In this document: positions 36,412-47,727 of the stretch, one piece after another
Position numbering within the stretch: the stretch's first letter is position 1
Layout of the letters: each line of letters starts with the position of its first letter
NCBI GenBank assembly: GCA_005656395.1
Contig: SRSI01000066.1
Span: forward strand, 930,001-994,000
DNA length: 64,000 bases
Direction of reading: 5' to 3'
From: Strongyloides papillosus
Taxonomy: Eukaryota; Nematoda; Chromadorea; Rhabditida; Strongyloididae
The notes under the pieces: generated by a model
Seen by the model: only the letters and a program-made list of their open reading frames with translations
Database searches by the model: none
Told to the model about the DNA's origin: nothing
Position numbers and translations under genes: made by a program

Positions 36412-38608
36412 TTAACATATTATTTGAGAAATTTCACTGAATTCCATATAATTATATTTCGTATAAAAGTTTATCATACAGTTTGCTGTTGAGGACTCCT
36501 CTTTAAAATATTTTCTATACTTCTTAGATACATCTTTAAAATTTATTGAATTTACATCAAAAGTATCGTCTTCTTTAAGATTATCTATTTTCCACATGCT
36601 ATCAATTTTAAAATCTGTTTGAAATACATTATCAACAATTAATGGCCATTTTGAATACAAATCTTTACTTGGATAATGTTTTCTATTTCCACTTAAATTG
36701 AGTCTTATCAATACAGGTTCACTGAATGGTAGTTTTTCATTGACATGACTTATTAATTCAGAGAAGCTCTCTTCATCGTTTATAATATTTTCATTTTTAA
36801 TTAAAATTTCATCAAAAGTAAAACCTATGTTAAATGGCATGTCTTCAGCAACAACTTTTGAAAGTTTATATGCTTCGTGCATACAACATATACCAGTTCC
36901 ATTAAAATCTAAATAACGGATTCTTAGTAAAAAGTAGTTTATTTCCTTGTGAAAACCAGTAACTTCAGCTCTGAAAAACATTAATTCATTATTTTTTGCC
37001 TTACGTTCAGTAACAATATAAAATGGGCGATTATTTTTCCATTCTACAATTATGTCATCCAATGAAATGGATGCATGTTTATTCTGAACCTTATATTGTT
37101 CACTATACTTTCTTATTTTTTCAAATGTATTAATTCTTATTTCACGGCAGAGTTCTGACAAGAGACGTTTAACTCTTACTACACCTGAATTGATAATTTT
37201 TTCTTCTTTGCATTTTTGTTGTATTACTTTAATATCATCACCAGGAACTAAGTACCCTCCTAATCTTAATGGGTGAGAATTGTCCATTGGAGCTTGTAAA
37301 AATACAACAAGACATTCCCCATCAACAAGATAACCTTTATCTTTTAATTTTTCTAAAGTCCAATGATCAGGACTATATCCAATTATTCCGTCTTCTCTTA
37401 CAAAATTATAAATAGGTGATGGTTTATAAACTTTGTCAGAACAAGGAAAGTTTAATTTCCATGATGGTATATTATTTTTATCTAATTTCTCATCACATTC
37501 ATCTGAAATATCTATTGGAGTATTAAACATTGGTTGATTATGTTTCTCATTTTTGTAAAATAAATTCTTATACTTAGCAATTAAAACATCATTGACAGGA
37601 GTTGAATTTTGTGATTTTAAATCATTTTCTGCTGCAAACAATTGAACATGAACTACATCTGCTGCGTAAGTTCTTTTTAATCTATTATAATGAGTAAATT
37701 TATACACCGAACAATTGGATAAAACATCTTTTACAGCTTCAACGTGCTTTTTAGTCCATACAACTTTTTTTGAAGATTCTAAGTCATTTGAATAAGGAAA
37801 TACATTATGTAAGGCAATAGACCGTACTTGCCAACGAAATTTAAAAAGTGATTCTTCCATTACAGCCAAACATTTCTAAAAATAAAATAAAATGATTTTA
37901 AAAAATATTACTTACTCTATTAACCCATGAAATTGTTCCATGATCAATATATATTATCTTCATATATTCTCTATCCTCAGTAACGTCGATTATTCGTGCT
38001 CGAGCATATACATCTTCTTCAATTGGTGCCAACACATAATAACCAATGCAATCATTTAAATTTAAACATTTTGGATCTTCTAACAGTTCTGTATCACTAT
38101 TAATCCATTGTATTTTCTCTAAATTATCTGGTAAGGTAAATTGGAAATTCTTGTATGTTGAAGTTAAACGTCTAACAAAAATTAAATGTGGACTAACTAT
38201 GTTAACAATACTAACTGTATCTGCCCACGTTGCATCATTATGTCTTACGAGTTTCGCATGAACCTCCGCAGGTGTAAGTTTTTCCATAGGCAAAACTATC
38301 CCAGAATTTTTTAATGGTTTTTCACAAATTTCCTGCCAAAATTTACTTAGTTTATCCTTAGAAATCTTTATTTCTAAAGTTTTTGTTGAAAAATCATAAA
38401 GATAGTCATCCCCATTTGATGTAGAGCTCAAAATTCTGAGTGGAAAACGTTTAGTTGAGAAACTATGACTGGCGTTCAATAGCAAGTCGTCGGCCGTATG
38501 AAGTACGCCTTGATCAGTATTTTCTGATATTTTTTCATTGTATATACCTTGGTCGAAATCTTTGAATTTCTTCATTGCTTTAGAATTTACCGCAGATGTG
38601 GACGACAT
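36412..38608 (-). CDS. Tudor-domain protein
   Basis: Exons on the minus strand are 38608-37916 and 37875-36412 (40-base intron, phase 0), giving 718 aa. An extended Tudor domain lies at about residues 125-240. It has the SN-like strand ATWADTVSIVNIVSPHLIFV, then CIGYYVLAPIEEDVYARARI and EYMKIIYIDHGTISWVNRKC, the GxxVxAxxxDxxYRAxI...V.YIDYGxxxxV pattern; the intron falls at its last strand. The rest has no sure domain but contains repeated strand-rich blocks (residues about 330-600) that could be degenerate Tudor or related folds. Tudor proteins of this kind bind methylated Arg on Argonaute/germ-granule partners in small-RNA pathways (C. elegans EKL-1-like), but I cannot assign orthology. The ATG at 38608 is the first in frame. 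Possibly the first gene of an operon with the PDZ gene. Confidence 0.78.
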
Positions 38609-40255
38609 TAAAAGATAACTCTTGTGTAGAAAAATAAAATACAATTCAAAAGTTAGTTGCCTAATTCACAAGTGGTAAATTTATGTATTTTCTACTGAAG
38701 ACCAAAAGATATCGGATGGTGAAGTGTATATATGATAGTTTAAAACGGGGTTTTATAACACTTTACCTCGTTATAAAAGTCTGGTTAAGTTTAGACATAT
38801 AATAGTACAAAGTCCAATCAGGTACAATTTAGACTTTCAGTAAAAGTTTTTATTGGACAGCAGAGCTTGACGAGTTACAATCAAATAACTCTTGGCTGAT
38901 AGAATACAGTAAAAAAATTGAGGTAGTTAGAACTTACTATTTTAAAAATTTAACTATATTTAAAGCACAGTATAGCTATTAATTAGATATGCTATAAAAT
39001 TTTATTCCTATAAAGAACGCATTAGTTATATAATATCATAATTAACAATAAAAAAAATGGGTTTGGTACCGTATGAATGTCAACGATTATCTTCTTTGTA
39101 TATTAGGTATTAAGTTTCCTTGAATTTTCTAGAACTTTTGTTTATGAATCGTGGTAGAATATCACTTTCCTAAATTCTATTAAGTGATAGACTTTATATT
39201 TATATGTATCTAACATTGACCTATTGTAGACTTTGGTTTTTCCCCAAGAATCTTTTACATTAATTTACGGTTAGAAATAATGACATTATTCTACGTAATG
39301 AAACATGTATTAAATTTGTTCAATTTTGGTAGTAATTACCTATAGTATCTTACCATGTGATACTTTATTTTGTTTAGTGGCATATTATAATTAAAAAAAT
39401 CGCCATTAGAAATATCAACTTTTTGAATTATTGTCTAATTACTCACTTGTGGGATCAAAAACTTTTAATTAATCAACTGTATTAATTTATTTATTAAAAA
39501 GAAGTATACCGGCATATTAAACTTTATCTGTTTAATTTTTTTACAATCCTCAATAAACAAAATATGTATTAATTTTTATCATAATAATAAGTATGGGATA
39601 ATCAGGCAATTAGATATATGAGCCATAAATTTTCACAACAATATTGAATTTTTAATTTCTAAATCTAATATTAATTAGAAAATGGCTGAAAATTTATGGA
39701 AATGTACATGCTGATTAAGGATTAATCAACAAATTTACTATAATACTTTGTTTTTTTATTTGAATTTTCTAGTTTGTTATTTTTCGTTTGGTTAATTAAA
39801 AGATTTTTTAGTTATTTCATGTAATTTTACAAAGCTATAAAATATAGCGCATTATCTCTAGTATTTTTTTAATGCAATTGATAGATTTAAAATATAAGTA
39901 CATTTTTGAAAAATTCTACTCCAATGGAATGAATTAAAATTTTAAGTTACTGTATATTTTATTTGTACTAAAATTAAATATTATACCAAAATAAAAATAT
40001 TTTGAAAATCTAAAAGAGTAATAAAATTTCTGAAGGTATTTATAGCTAACTTCTGATCAAATATATAAATCTCTTTTCAAAATAAATAAATACAGAAAAT
40101 TTTTTTCAGATGTAAAAATAAAATACAATCTTGAACAGAATTATAGTATTGGAGAATGATTTATTTGAAGACGTGACATAAAACTAACTTGTTTACTAAT
40201 AAATTCTGTTTATTGAAAATAATTTGGTATATGTTATATTTCTACTTTCAGATAC
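38609..40255. other. Divergent intergenic region, no gene seen
   Basis: 1.65 kb between divergent Tudor and sec-10 genes. One short hairpin-like pair is visible near 38,748-38,782 (TTTTATAACA ... CGTTATAAAA). No coding frame or RNA gene was seen. The last bases before sec-10 are TTTCTACTTTCAG, a likely spliced-leader acceptor. Confidence 0.5.
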
Positions 40256-42515
40256 ATGTCAGGGCAACAATATTTCGCTACATATGTTCAGGATCTTGAA
40301 CAGGTAAGCATTTACTCCTAGATATTGTAGTAGTTTTAAGGATCCATTTGATGTCACAGATTTTGTCGAAAGATTGGCATGGAGAATCAACGGTAATACT
40401 GATACTATAGATGTTGAAAAGTTAAAAGCAAAATTTGAAGAAGAAATTGGCAGTTTGCAATTACTTTCCGATCAATTTCAAAATAAAATTACAATTTTAG
40501 ACTCTCAACTTAAAACATCAAGGCAAATTTATCAACAGTCACTTCATGAAGCAAATGAACAAAATAGTTTAATTTTAGATAAATTAAAAAAACTTGATAA
40601 TACAATGCAAGAAGTCTCTACGAAGATAGTTCATTTGGGTGATCAATTAGAATCAGTTAATGCTCCAAGAGCAAGGGCATTAGAAGCTTTACAATTAATC
40701 AAACATTTCGATGAATTTTTAGCCGATCAACCATTAACATCAGCAGTTTTTACTGACCCTGAAAGATTAATGGAATCTGCTGAAATAATTAATAAACTTT
40801 ACTCTATTTCACAAGAACTAGACAATAAAAAATTTTCTAAAACTCAACAACGTATTAGTAATAAATACGATGAAATTCAAGAAATGTTAATTGATGAATT
40901 TATTAAAACTTTTGAAAGAAAGGAAAATTTCAATAGAAAGGAGATGCGTGAAATTACAAATGTTCTTTCTAATTTTAATAGATACAATGTTCTACTCGAT
41001 AAATTTGTTGAGAGAGTTGAAAACACATCATATCGGGGTAATAATGTATTTAATGATATCCTAGAGATGTGTGAAAAAAAAGCTTCTCTTATTGATGAGA
41101 TATTTCCAAATTCATCTGTTGTAATGTCAAAATTAATTTTAAATGCTTATCAAAGGCGTTTAAACGATGAAGTTCAAATGAAGTTAGAACATTTAAGACA
41201 AGAGGATAATGAACAATATTTACTTACATTAAATGATCTGTACACAAGAACTTTAAAATTAAATGAAAAACTGCAGAATTTCAAATATAGACAAGATACA
41301 CAATTTATTTCTATGATTACCAGCTCGATTTTTGACAAATATTTAAAATTATATGAAAAAACAGAGGAAGAGTTTGTAACTGTTCAGTGTAATGGAATTT
41401 TACAACGTTTTTATTCCTCAAAAGGACATCAAAAACGAAATTTACAAAGTGGAGGTTTACAAGAGTTGAGAAGAGATTTGACTGCTATACTTAGAACAGT
41501 CGAAAATTTTGGAGATGAGACATTTTTGTCTGAAGAAGTTGCTATTAACATATTACAGGAATTAAAAAATGCCTTCTCTAGGTGCCAAAAAGTTTGTTTT
41601 ATTTTTTTTAATTTATAATGCTTCTTTTTAGCTTGCATCACCATCAAAGAAGTCTGAACTTATGAAAATTTTATATGAACTATTAGTTAAATTTTTATAT
41701 CATGAACATGTTTTATATGCTATAGAACTTGCTTTATCAGGGATACCATATTCTGAACCAAGAACAGAGCCTTCTTCAATATTTTTTGCAGTTGTACAAC
41801 AAAGTAGTGCAATAACTCATTTATTTGTCAAACAATTTGACGATTCAATCATATCATTTTTAGAGTGAGTTTATCAATTATTTTATTTGACAATTATTTA
41901 TTTAGTTTGAAAAACATTCGAGATGAATGTGTAAAAGCAAAAGATTCCACATTGCGTTTACTTGAAACTCGTATAAATGTTGGAATTGAAAAACAATTAA
42001 ATGCTATTACTGGATATGTAAAATATACATTAAATAATGAACAAAAGAAAACTGATTTTAAACCTGACGATGAAGATCAGCATGATAATATAAATATCAC
42101 ACCTGCTTGTGAAAATGTTTGTAGATATTTAAATAGTCAATATAATATTATTAAAGAGAGTATTGATGGTGGTAATTTATTGACAATTTTAAAAGATTTA
42201 GGAATTAGAGTTTACCAAATAATTTTTGGACATATAAAAAATTACAACTATTCCATAAGTGGAGCAATGTTATTATTATGTGATTTAAATGAATATAGGA
42301 AAACTTTGGGTAGTTGGAAAATCAATGAAGTTAACAAAAAAATGGAGTCATTACATGCGTTAGCTAATTTATTAGTTGTGGTACCAGAAAATTTAGAACA
42401 AGCTTGCAATTCTCCTTTGGTTTCTGAATACACCCCAGATGTTATAAATTCAATTATTTTATTAAGGCATGACAGTAAAACAATTGTTAAATATTTACAT
42501 TTTTTGATCAATTAA
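40256..42515 (+). CDS. sec-10: Exocyst complex subunit SEC10 (EXOC5)
   Basis: Exocyst subunit that, in other systems, pairs with SEC15 to link vesicle-side and core parts of the tether. Exons are 40256-40303, 40341-41591, 41632-41864 and 41906-42515 (introns 37, 40 and 41 bases), giving 713 aa, the normal size. The short first exon gives MSGQQYFATYVQDLEQ, joining to DPFDVTDFVERLAWRI. Conserved blocks are KIVHLGDQLESVNAPRARA, EFLADQPLTSAVFTD, GNGILQRFYSSKGHQKR-like text, ETFLSEEVAINILQEL, EQKKTDFKPDDED and DTLHALANLLVV-like wording. An N-terminal coiled coil covers about residues 30-110. TTTCAG ends five bases before the ATG, fitting spliced-leader addition. It converges on the PLA2-like gene, 93 bases away. 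Confidence 0.94.
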
Positions 42516-42608
42516 GTATTAATTAAAAGTTTTTCAATAAACATAATTTTTTTTATGGTATATATGTTTTGATAACACTTCAAATAAAATACTTATTTTA
42601 TCTAAACG

Positions 42609-43025
42609 TTAAATAGTTTTATTATATGCTCTGTTTCCAAACATTTCAACAAAAATTTGAAATGTGCTTATCAGTACTTTGCAAGTAAATTTTTTTAATC
42701 CTATTTCAATTGAGATAGCATCCCCAAAACATTTGTCTAATGATGTATCACATTCATACTTAGATAATGTTTTTTCATCATAACAATTATCGTGTATTTG
42801 GCAGCAATTATTTATTTTCACTTAAAAAACATAATAAAAGTAATTTATTAAATATAACCTACAAGATTGATTTTTAGTACATGATAGTAAAGCTCCTTTT
42901 AAGGCTAAATATCTATTTATAAAATTATCACCACATTGCCATACTTGACCATCCAATTGTGGTTTAGAGTATACATTGTTTTCAAAAAATAGAAGAAAAA
43001 AGAGAAACGTCCATACTTTTGACAT
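42609..43025 (-). CDS. Small secreted phospholipase A2-like protein
   Basis: Exons on the minus strand are 43025-42863 and 42820-42609 (42-base intron using donor GTAGGT), giving 124 aa. The alternative donor four bases downstream would lead to a stop. Residues 1-20 are a signal peptide (MSKVWTFLFFLLFFENNVYS). The core motif INNCCQIHDNCYD carries the PLA2 active-site His-Asp pair, with surrounding Cys residues (WQCGDNF, LSCTKN, YECDTS, DKCFGD, KFTCKV) for disulfides. The canonical YGCYCGxGG calcium loop is not recognisable, as in other nematode PLA2-like proteins, so lipase activity is uncertain. Both ORF halves alone look meaningless; only the spliced form gives the motif in frame with the signal peptide. 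Confidence 0.8.
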
Positions 43026-44066
43026 TTTTTTGTCTATCTTTTCAAATTAAACATTATTTATCATATACACTTTAGAGGAATTTTTGAAAAAAATATCATT
43101 GAACTATTGTAATCTACTATATTAGACTATAAATTAACAATTATTTGTACTTCTATATGTATATTATCACAAGATAATCCTCATTTATTAAAAAATATAA
43201 TATAAATTTGATTTTATATAAAAAAGGATTATTCTTCATTTATTATGTTATGTTTCATGATATCGGAAAGCAACATATACTAGCGGTAAACGATTAATCA
43301 TCAATATATTTATGGTAAATTCCGATAGAATCATTACTCTTTAATATTTTGGTTATAAAAAATAGTTAAAAATGTATCATAATTGATAATCAAACGAAAT
43401 ATGCTATTGTAGAGGTAAACAATAAATTTTTTTGAATATATAACTTTTTCATTTGTTTTACCCTAAATCAGCCAAACAATCATTAGAAAATATGACCAAC
43501 TTTAGTTGAATAACAAAACTAAATTAGAAAGATTTCCTTGCAATGCTACAAATATTGACATTAGCTTAAAATATACCAGGAAACATTTTTACTACAACTT
43601 GAACAATTAATAACCTTTTATTAAATGTAGTTAATATTGTAGAATTTTATTCTTGTTACAATATTCTTTTAATCCAAATCTTTTTCATAGATTATCGTAA
43701 ACTGAATCGTAATTTTTTAATGAATGTGAATTATACATAATTTTGTAAACCCGTTGATTTGTACTTCAGTAAAATAAAATATTTCGAATAAAATGCTTCT
43801 TACATCATTGCATGATCTATTTTTTGACATTGGAAAAGATAAAAAATTCCCTTAGCACATAAGATTTTTTATTCATTTTTCTCTGCCAAAAATTAAATTT
43901 TTTCAAGACAAAGTAATAATGGTAGAAAGTAAACACATGTAGTGTAAAATATAGACAACAGTTTAAAACTCGATTAAATTAGGCCAGGAACAGACTTTTC
44001 TTTTATCTTCTAATGTTTTTATAAATCTAGAATTTCAATCCATCAGAACAAGAAACAACTTTTTTG
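43026..44066. other. Intergenic, no gene seen
   Basis: About 1.04 kb between two minus-strand genes. A+T-rich with no coding frame, RNA gene or clear repeat. Confidence 0.5.
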
Positions 44067-44733
44067 CTACTCTGTATCAGATTTTGTAGCAACAGAATCT
44101 AAGTACTCTGCCGTTCTAATAACACATTTATCATATTTACCAATTATGTCCATGACAGCCGTAATACTTTTATCGAATCCTGCAGTTTCTTTTTCAAGTC
44201 TTTGAGTTTCACCCTCGTAGAAATTAATAGCATCAGAAACCCTTTCAATATCACTAAAAAGTATTAAGTATTACCTTACAAATTAAACTTACAGTTCTAA
44301 TTCTTTTTTTGTTTTTATTTTCTTTAAATCCTCTATAAGCAATGATATAGAATTTTCTTCTTCTTTTGAAAATGATACACCTTCGTATTTGGCATTTTTA
44401 TTTTTTAATTCTTTCCTTAAATTAGACACCTCCACTTCCAGTTCATCATTCATACATTTTAATTTATCTAAAGCACTTTGTTTAAATTCAACTTCTTCAT
44501 ATCTTCCAGCTTCTCTTTTTTCAATTAAATTTTGTAAATTTAAAATAGCTTCTTTAAATCTGGAAAGTAAAAAGGAGTAAATTATTTTATCTATTTTCAT
44601 ACCTGTCAATGTTTTTAGAATTATATAAATCAAAGAATTGCTTGAGTAAGGAATCACAAATAGTATCTACATTACAAAGTGCTCCACGTTCTTCAAGAAG
44701 AACTTTTTGTGTTGTTATTTTCTCATCAGCCAT
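44067..44733 (-). CDS. Unrecognised 194-aa coiled-coil protein
   Basis: Exons on the minus strand are 44733-44603, 44559-44293 and 44253-44067 (introns 43 and 39 bases), giving 194 aa. The N-terminus MADEKITTQKVLLEERGALC leads into almost continuous helix. A charged coiled coil covers about residues 55-150 (RYEEVEFKQSALDKLK, LEVEVSNLRKELKNKN, IEDLKKIKTKKELELDIERV). There is no signal peptide or membrane segment. The size and shape are compatible with a small kinetochore, centrosome or tethering-complex subunit, but I recognise no family, and coiled coils alone are weak evidence. It shares a 133-base gap with the divergent DUS4-like gene, so a shared promoter is likely. Confidence 0.75.
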
Positions 44734-44866
44734 TAAGTAGTAATAAATGCTTAGAAGATTTTTTTTGAAAAATAGTCTTTTACTATTCGCGTTGAGATAT
44801 TTCCTGGGAATGCGTGTATTAGTAAAGCTGACCCATTATATAATAGATAAAGGAATTTAAAGAAAA

Positions 44867-45837
44867 ATGAATGAAGACATAAGAAAGGTATGTGCTTAAA
44901 CTAATGTTATTAAATTTTTTAGGATATTGAAAATGATTTTTACAAACATGATTTGATTGTGCCTCATTTTGTATCAGCACCAATGGTTAGGTATTCAAAA
45001 TTGTCGTTTCGACTTTTGGTTTCGAAATATGGGGCGGATATTTGTTATACACCAATGATATTTGCTAATTGTTTTTCTACAAATAAAAGATGTACAGTAG
45101 CTGAATTCACCACAATACCGGGGGAAAAACCAATTGTTCAATTTGCTGCCAACAACGCTGAAGACTTTGCTTGTGCTTCAGAACTTGTTTGTAATGATGC
45201 TTCAGGGGTCGATTTAAATTGTGGATGTCCAAAAAAATCTGTAACTTCAAAACAGTGTGGATCTGCATTGCTAAAAAATCCAGAATTAATTGCAGATATA
45301 GTTAAACAGACTAGAAATCGAATAAGTAATAGTGATTTTATAGTTTCTTGTAAGATTAGGATTGATGAGGATCTCAATACAACTGTTGATTTAGCAAGGA
45401 AATTAGAATCAGCTGGTTTGAATCGAATAGCTGTTCATGGAAGAACGAAAAACCAAGCCTCCTCTGAGCCATGTGATTATGAAGCAATAAGAGTAGTGAA
45501 AGACTCTGTTGGAATTCCAGTGTTTGCAAATGGGGGTGTTTCTAAATATGAAGATCTAATAGAAGTTGCCAAAATAACAAAAGCTGATGGTATTATGGTT
45601 GCAAATGGTTTGTTAGAGAATCCAGCCATTTTCTGTAAACAGAAATACCCATCACTCGATTGTATAAAAGACTTTATGGATCTAGAATCAAAACATGGAC
45701 TTATTTTTGATCTCTACCATCAACATTTAATATTCATGATGAGGCATATGATGCCAAAAGCAGAACGTTTATATTTTAACGAACTAAGAGACATAGTTTC
45801 GGTAAAATCTTTTTTGAATAGATATATAAATGCATAG
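44867..45837 (+). CDS. DUS4L: tRNA-dihydrouridine synthase, DUS4-like
   Basis: FMN-dependent enzyme that reduces uridine to dihydrouridine in the tRNA D-loop region (DUS4 family: positions 20a/20b). Exons are 44867-44887 and 44923-45837 (35-base intron), giving 311 aa. The first exon encodes only MNEDIRK. The FMN barrel starts with VSAPMVRYSKLSFRLLV and YTPMIFA. The catalytic loop is DLNCGCPKKSVTSKQCGSAL (catalytic Cys in CGCP), followed by VSCKIRIDEDLNTTVDLARK, AVHGRT, PVFANGG and DGIMVANGLLENPAIF, then the helical C-terminal domain. GCPKKSVTSKQCGSAL replaces the usual QRWAMxxGYGACL wording, so the active loop is divergent but keeps the Cys. It diverges from the coiled-coil gene and converges with the F-box gene, 100 bases away. 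Confidence 0.92.
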
Positions 45838-45937
45838 ATGACTAATAAACATTCCACTTTGTTAACACATTAGATATTTTAAATAAATTTATTGGTAACA
45901 ATATTATTATTAAAAAACATAATGAGTTTTAAATATA

Positions 45938-47727
45938 TTACTCAGTGATATAATTCGTGTTTCTTTGGATGATGATTTCCCATAAAATTTCATTTTCGTC
46001 TGAAGTTTTTTGTTTTATTAAAAATCTTCCTGATCTTCTTGGTGTATTCTTCTCAACTGCATTTAATAGTTCTATTCCTTTATTGTCTGGCTCATTAAAA
46101 GATATCTTTAAAAAATCAATATCTGGCCAATCTAACAAATAATGTCCTTTAACTTCATCTTTTTTAGCCAAATCATTGATAATATTATCGAAACAATAAC
46201 TAGAAGTAAATCGAATATCGAGTCCTTTTAAATTCTTAAATAATGACATTATGGTTTTAATTGTAATTTGATTACTTCTAACCTCAGTTAAACTTATGTT
46301 CTCGATTTTTGTACAACGGTGTCCTATTTCTATCAAACTATATAGTTCCAGAGGATAACAATTACACAATCTCATATTCTTCAAATTTCGGTTTAATCCA
46401 CCATAATATATCGGAAAATTATATGGTCCCATAATCACACTTAAATCTATCTCAAATGTTGTTAAATTTTGCATTTTTAATAATTTTTCTTTAATTGATA
46501 GCATTTCAGCATCAAAGTCATCAACCTCATAGAAGTTATCGTACATTTCTATTTTAAAATTCTTTATACACTTAAATCTCTCGCACATTGAAACGTTTTC
46601 ATATAAATTACGGACTAGTGATTTCTCCTTCGTTGGGGGAGAATGACTCACCCAAACATCGACATCACACTTTGAAACATTAAAACAGATGTCAAAACTC
46701 AAGAGGAAAAATTCTGATGTGCCGAATTCTTCCCACATTTGAGAAAAATATTCATTTAAGAATCTAAAAGAAGGATAACTTTGACATATCGAAAATTGAA
46801 TTTCTTTAAAGTAACGTGCAACAGAAGTAACAGACTTCATACCTTCTGCAGTTAAATATTTCGTAAAATTTTCTCCAAGAACCAAAGACTCAAGTTCATA
46901 ATGGCCGAAATTTTCAAATGCATCCACCATCCAATCAACGTTTCGTGTATCACCAATTAAATGAATGTGTTTCAGACACTTTGGAAATGTATATTTTTCG
47001 TCACTATAAATTGTTCTCCATATATCGCTGCGGTCAAAAATACTGGTAACAACACTCCCAAATATTAAAGTATCAGGTTTAAGACTTTTCCACTCACTAA
47101 GTATCCCCAATGGAATGTACTTGGATTCTGCTAACTCCAGATGTACCGTTTTAACGTTTTCAAAACAATCCAATTCTTTAAAAAAATTAAGATATCCACT
47201 TGGCAAATTTTTAATTTTTAGAGTTTTAATTTTGTGCCTGTTCATTTTAATCTCATTTATAGCCATCTCCAACCTTTTGGTGACACTTCTGCTGTAGTGT
47301 GAAATGCCTATGACGAGAACATCATCGAAAGCTACGAATACTGGTTTTGTGATTGAGTATTGAATAATGTTCCTTTCACCATTTCCATATTTGAAAGATT
47401 CTGCGTACGACTCTTTACTGTTACATAAAACGTTGAAAGCTTTACATGACTCCGCAATATTTCTTCTTTCACTGACTTTGTCGATGTTCCTAACTATTAA
47501 ATTCATAAGATCCATGTTTTTCCCAACCTTTTCAGCGGCAGTCAATGGAGCAGAAGTTTCACCATCATCTCTTACTACTTCCTTTGGCTTCGTTACTATA
47601 AATGTCATGAAAAAAATTAATGATATTAGTTATACTTACCACTTTTACCCTTCAACTTTGTCTTTTTACGAGGGATTTCAACAGCAGACTGAGAAAGTCT
47701 TGGACGAAGAGACCATTTTTTCCCCAT
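45938..47727 (-). CDS. F-box-like protein with a leucine-rich C-terminal region
   Basis: Probable substrate receptor of an SCF ubiquitin ligase. Exons on the minus strand are 47727-47640 and 47595-45938 (44-base intron, phase 1), giving 581 aa. Exon 1 encodes a basic leader (MGKKWSLRPRLSQSAVEIPR and KKTKLKGKS). An F-box-like segment spans about residues 58-100 (MDLMNLIVRNIDKVSERRNI, then ESCKAFNVLCN). The remaining 450 residues have irregular Leu/Ile-rich segments of 25-30 residues (IKTLKIKNLPSG, VKTVHLELAESKYIP, LKNMRLCNCYPLELYSLIEI) as in F-box/LRR proteins, a family expanded in nematodes. The leading Leu-Pro of a classic F-box is absent, so the call is moderate. Beginning at the ATG at 47608 would read the intron end, so the two-exon model is preferred. 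Confidence 0.72.
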
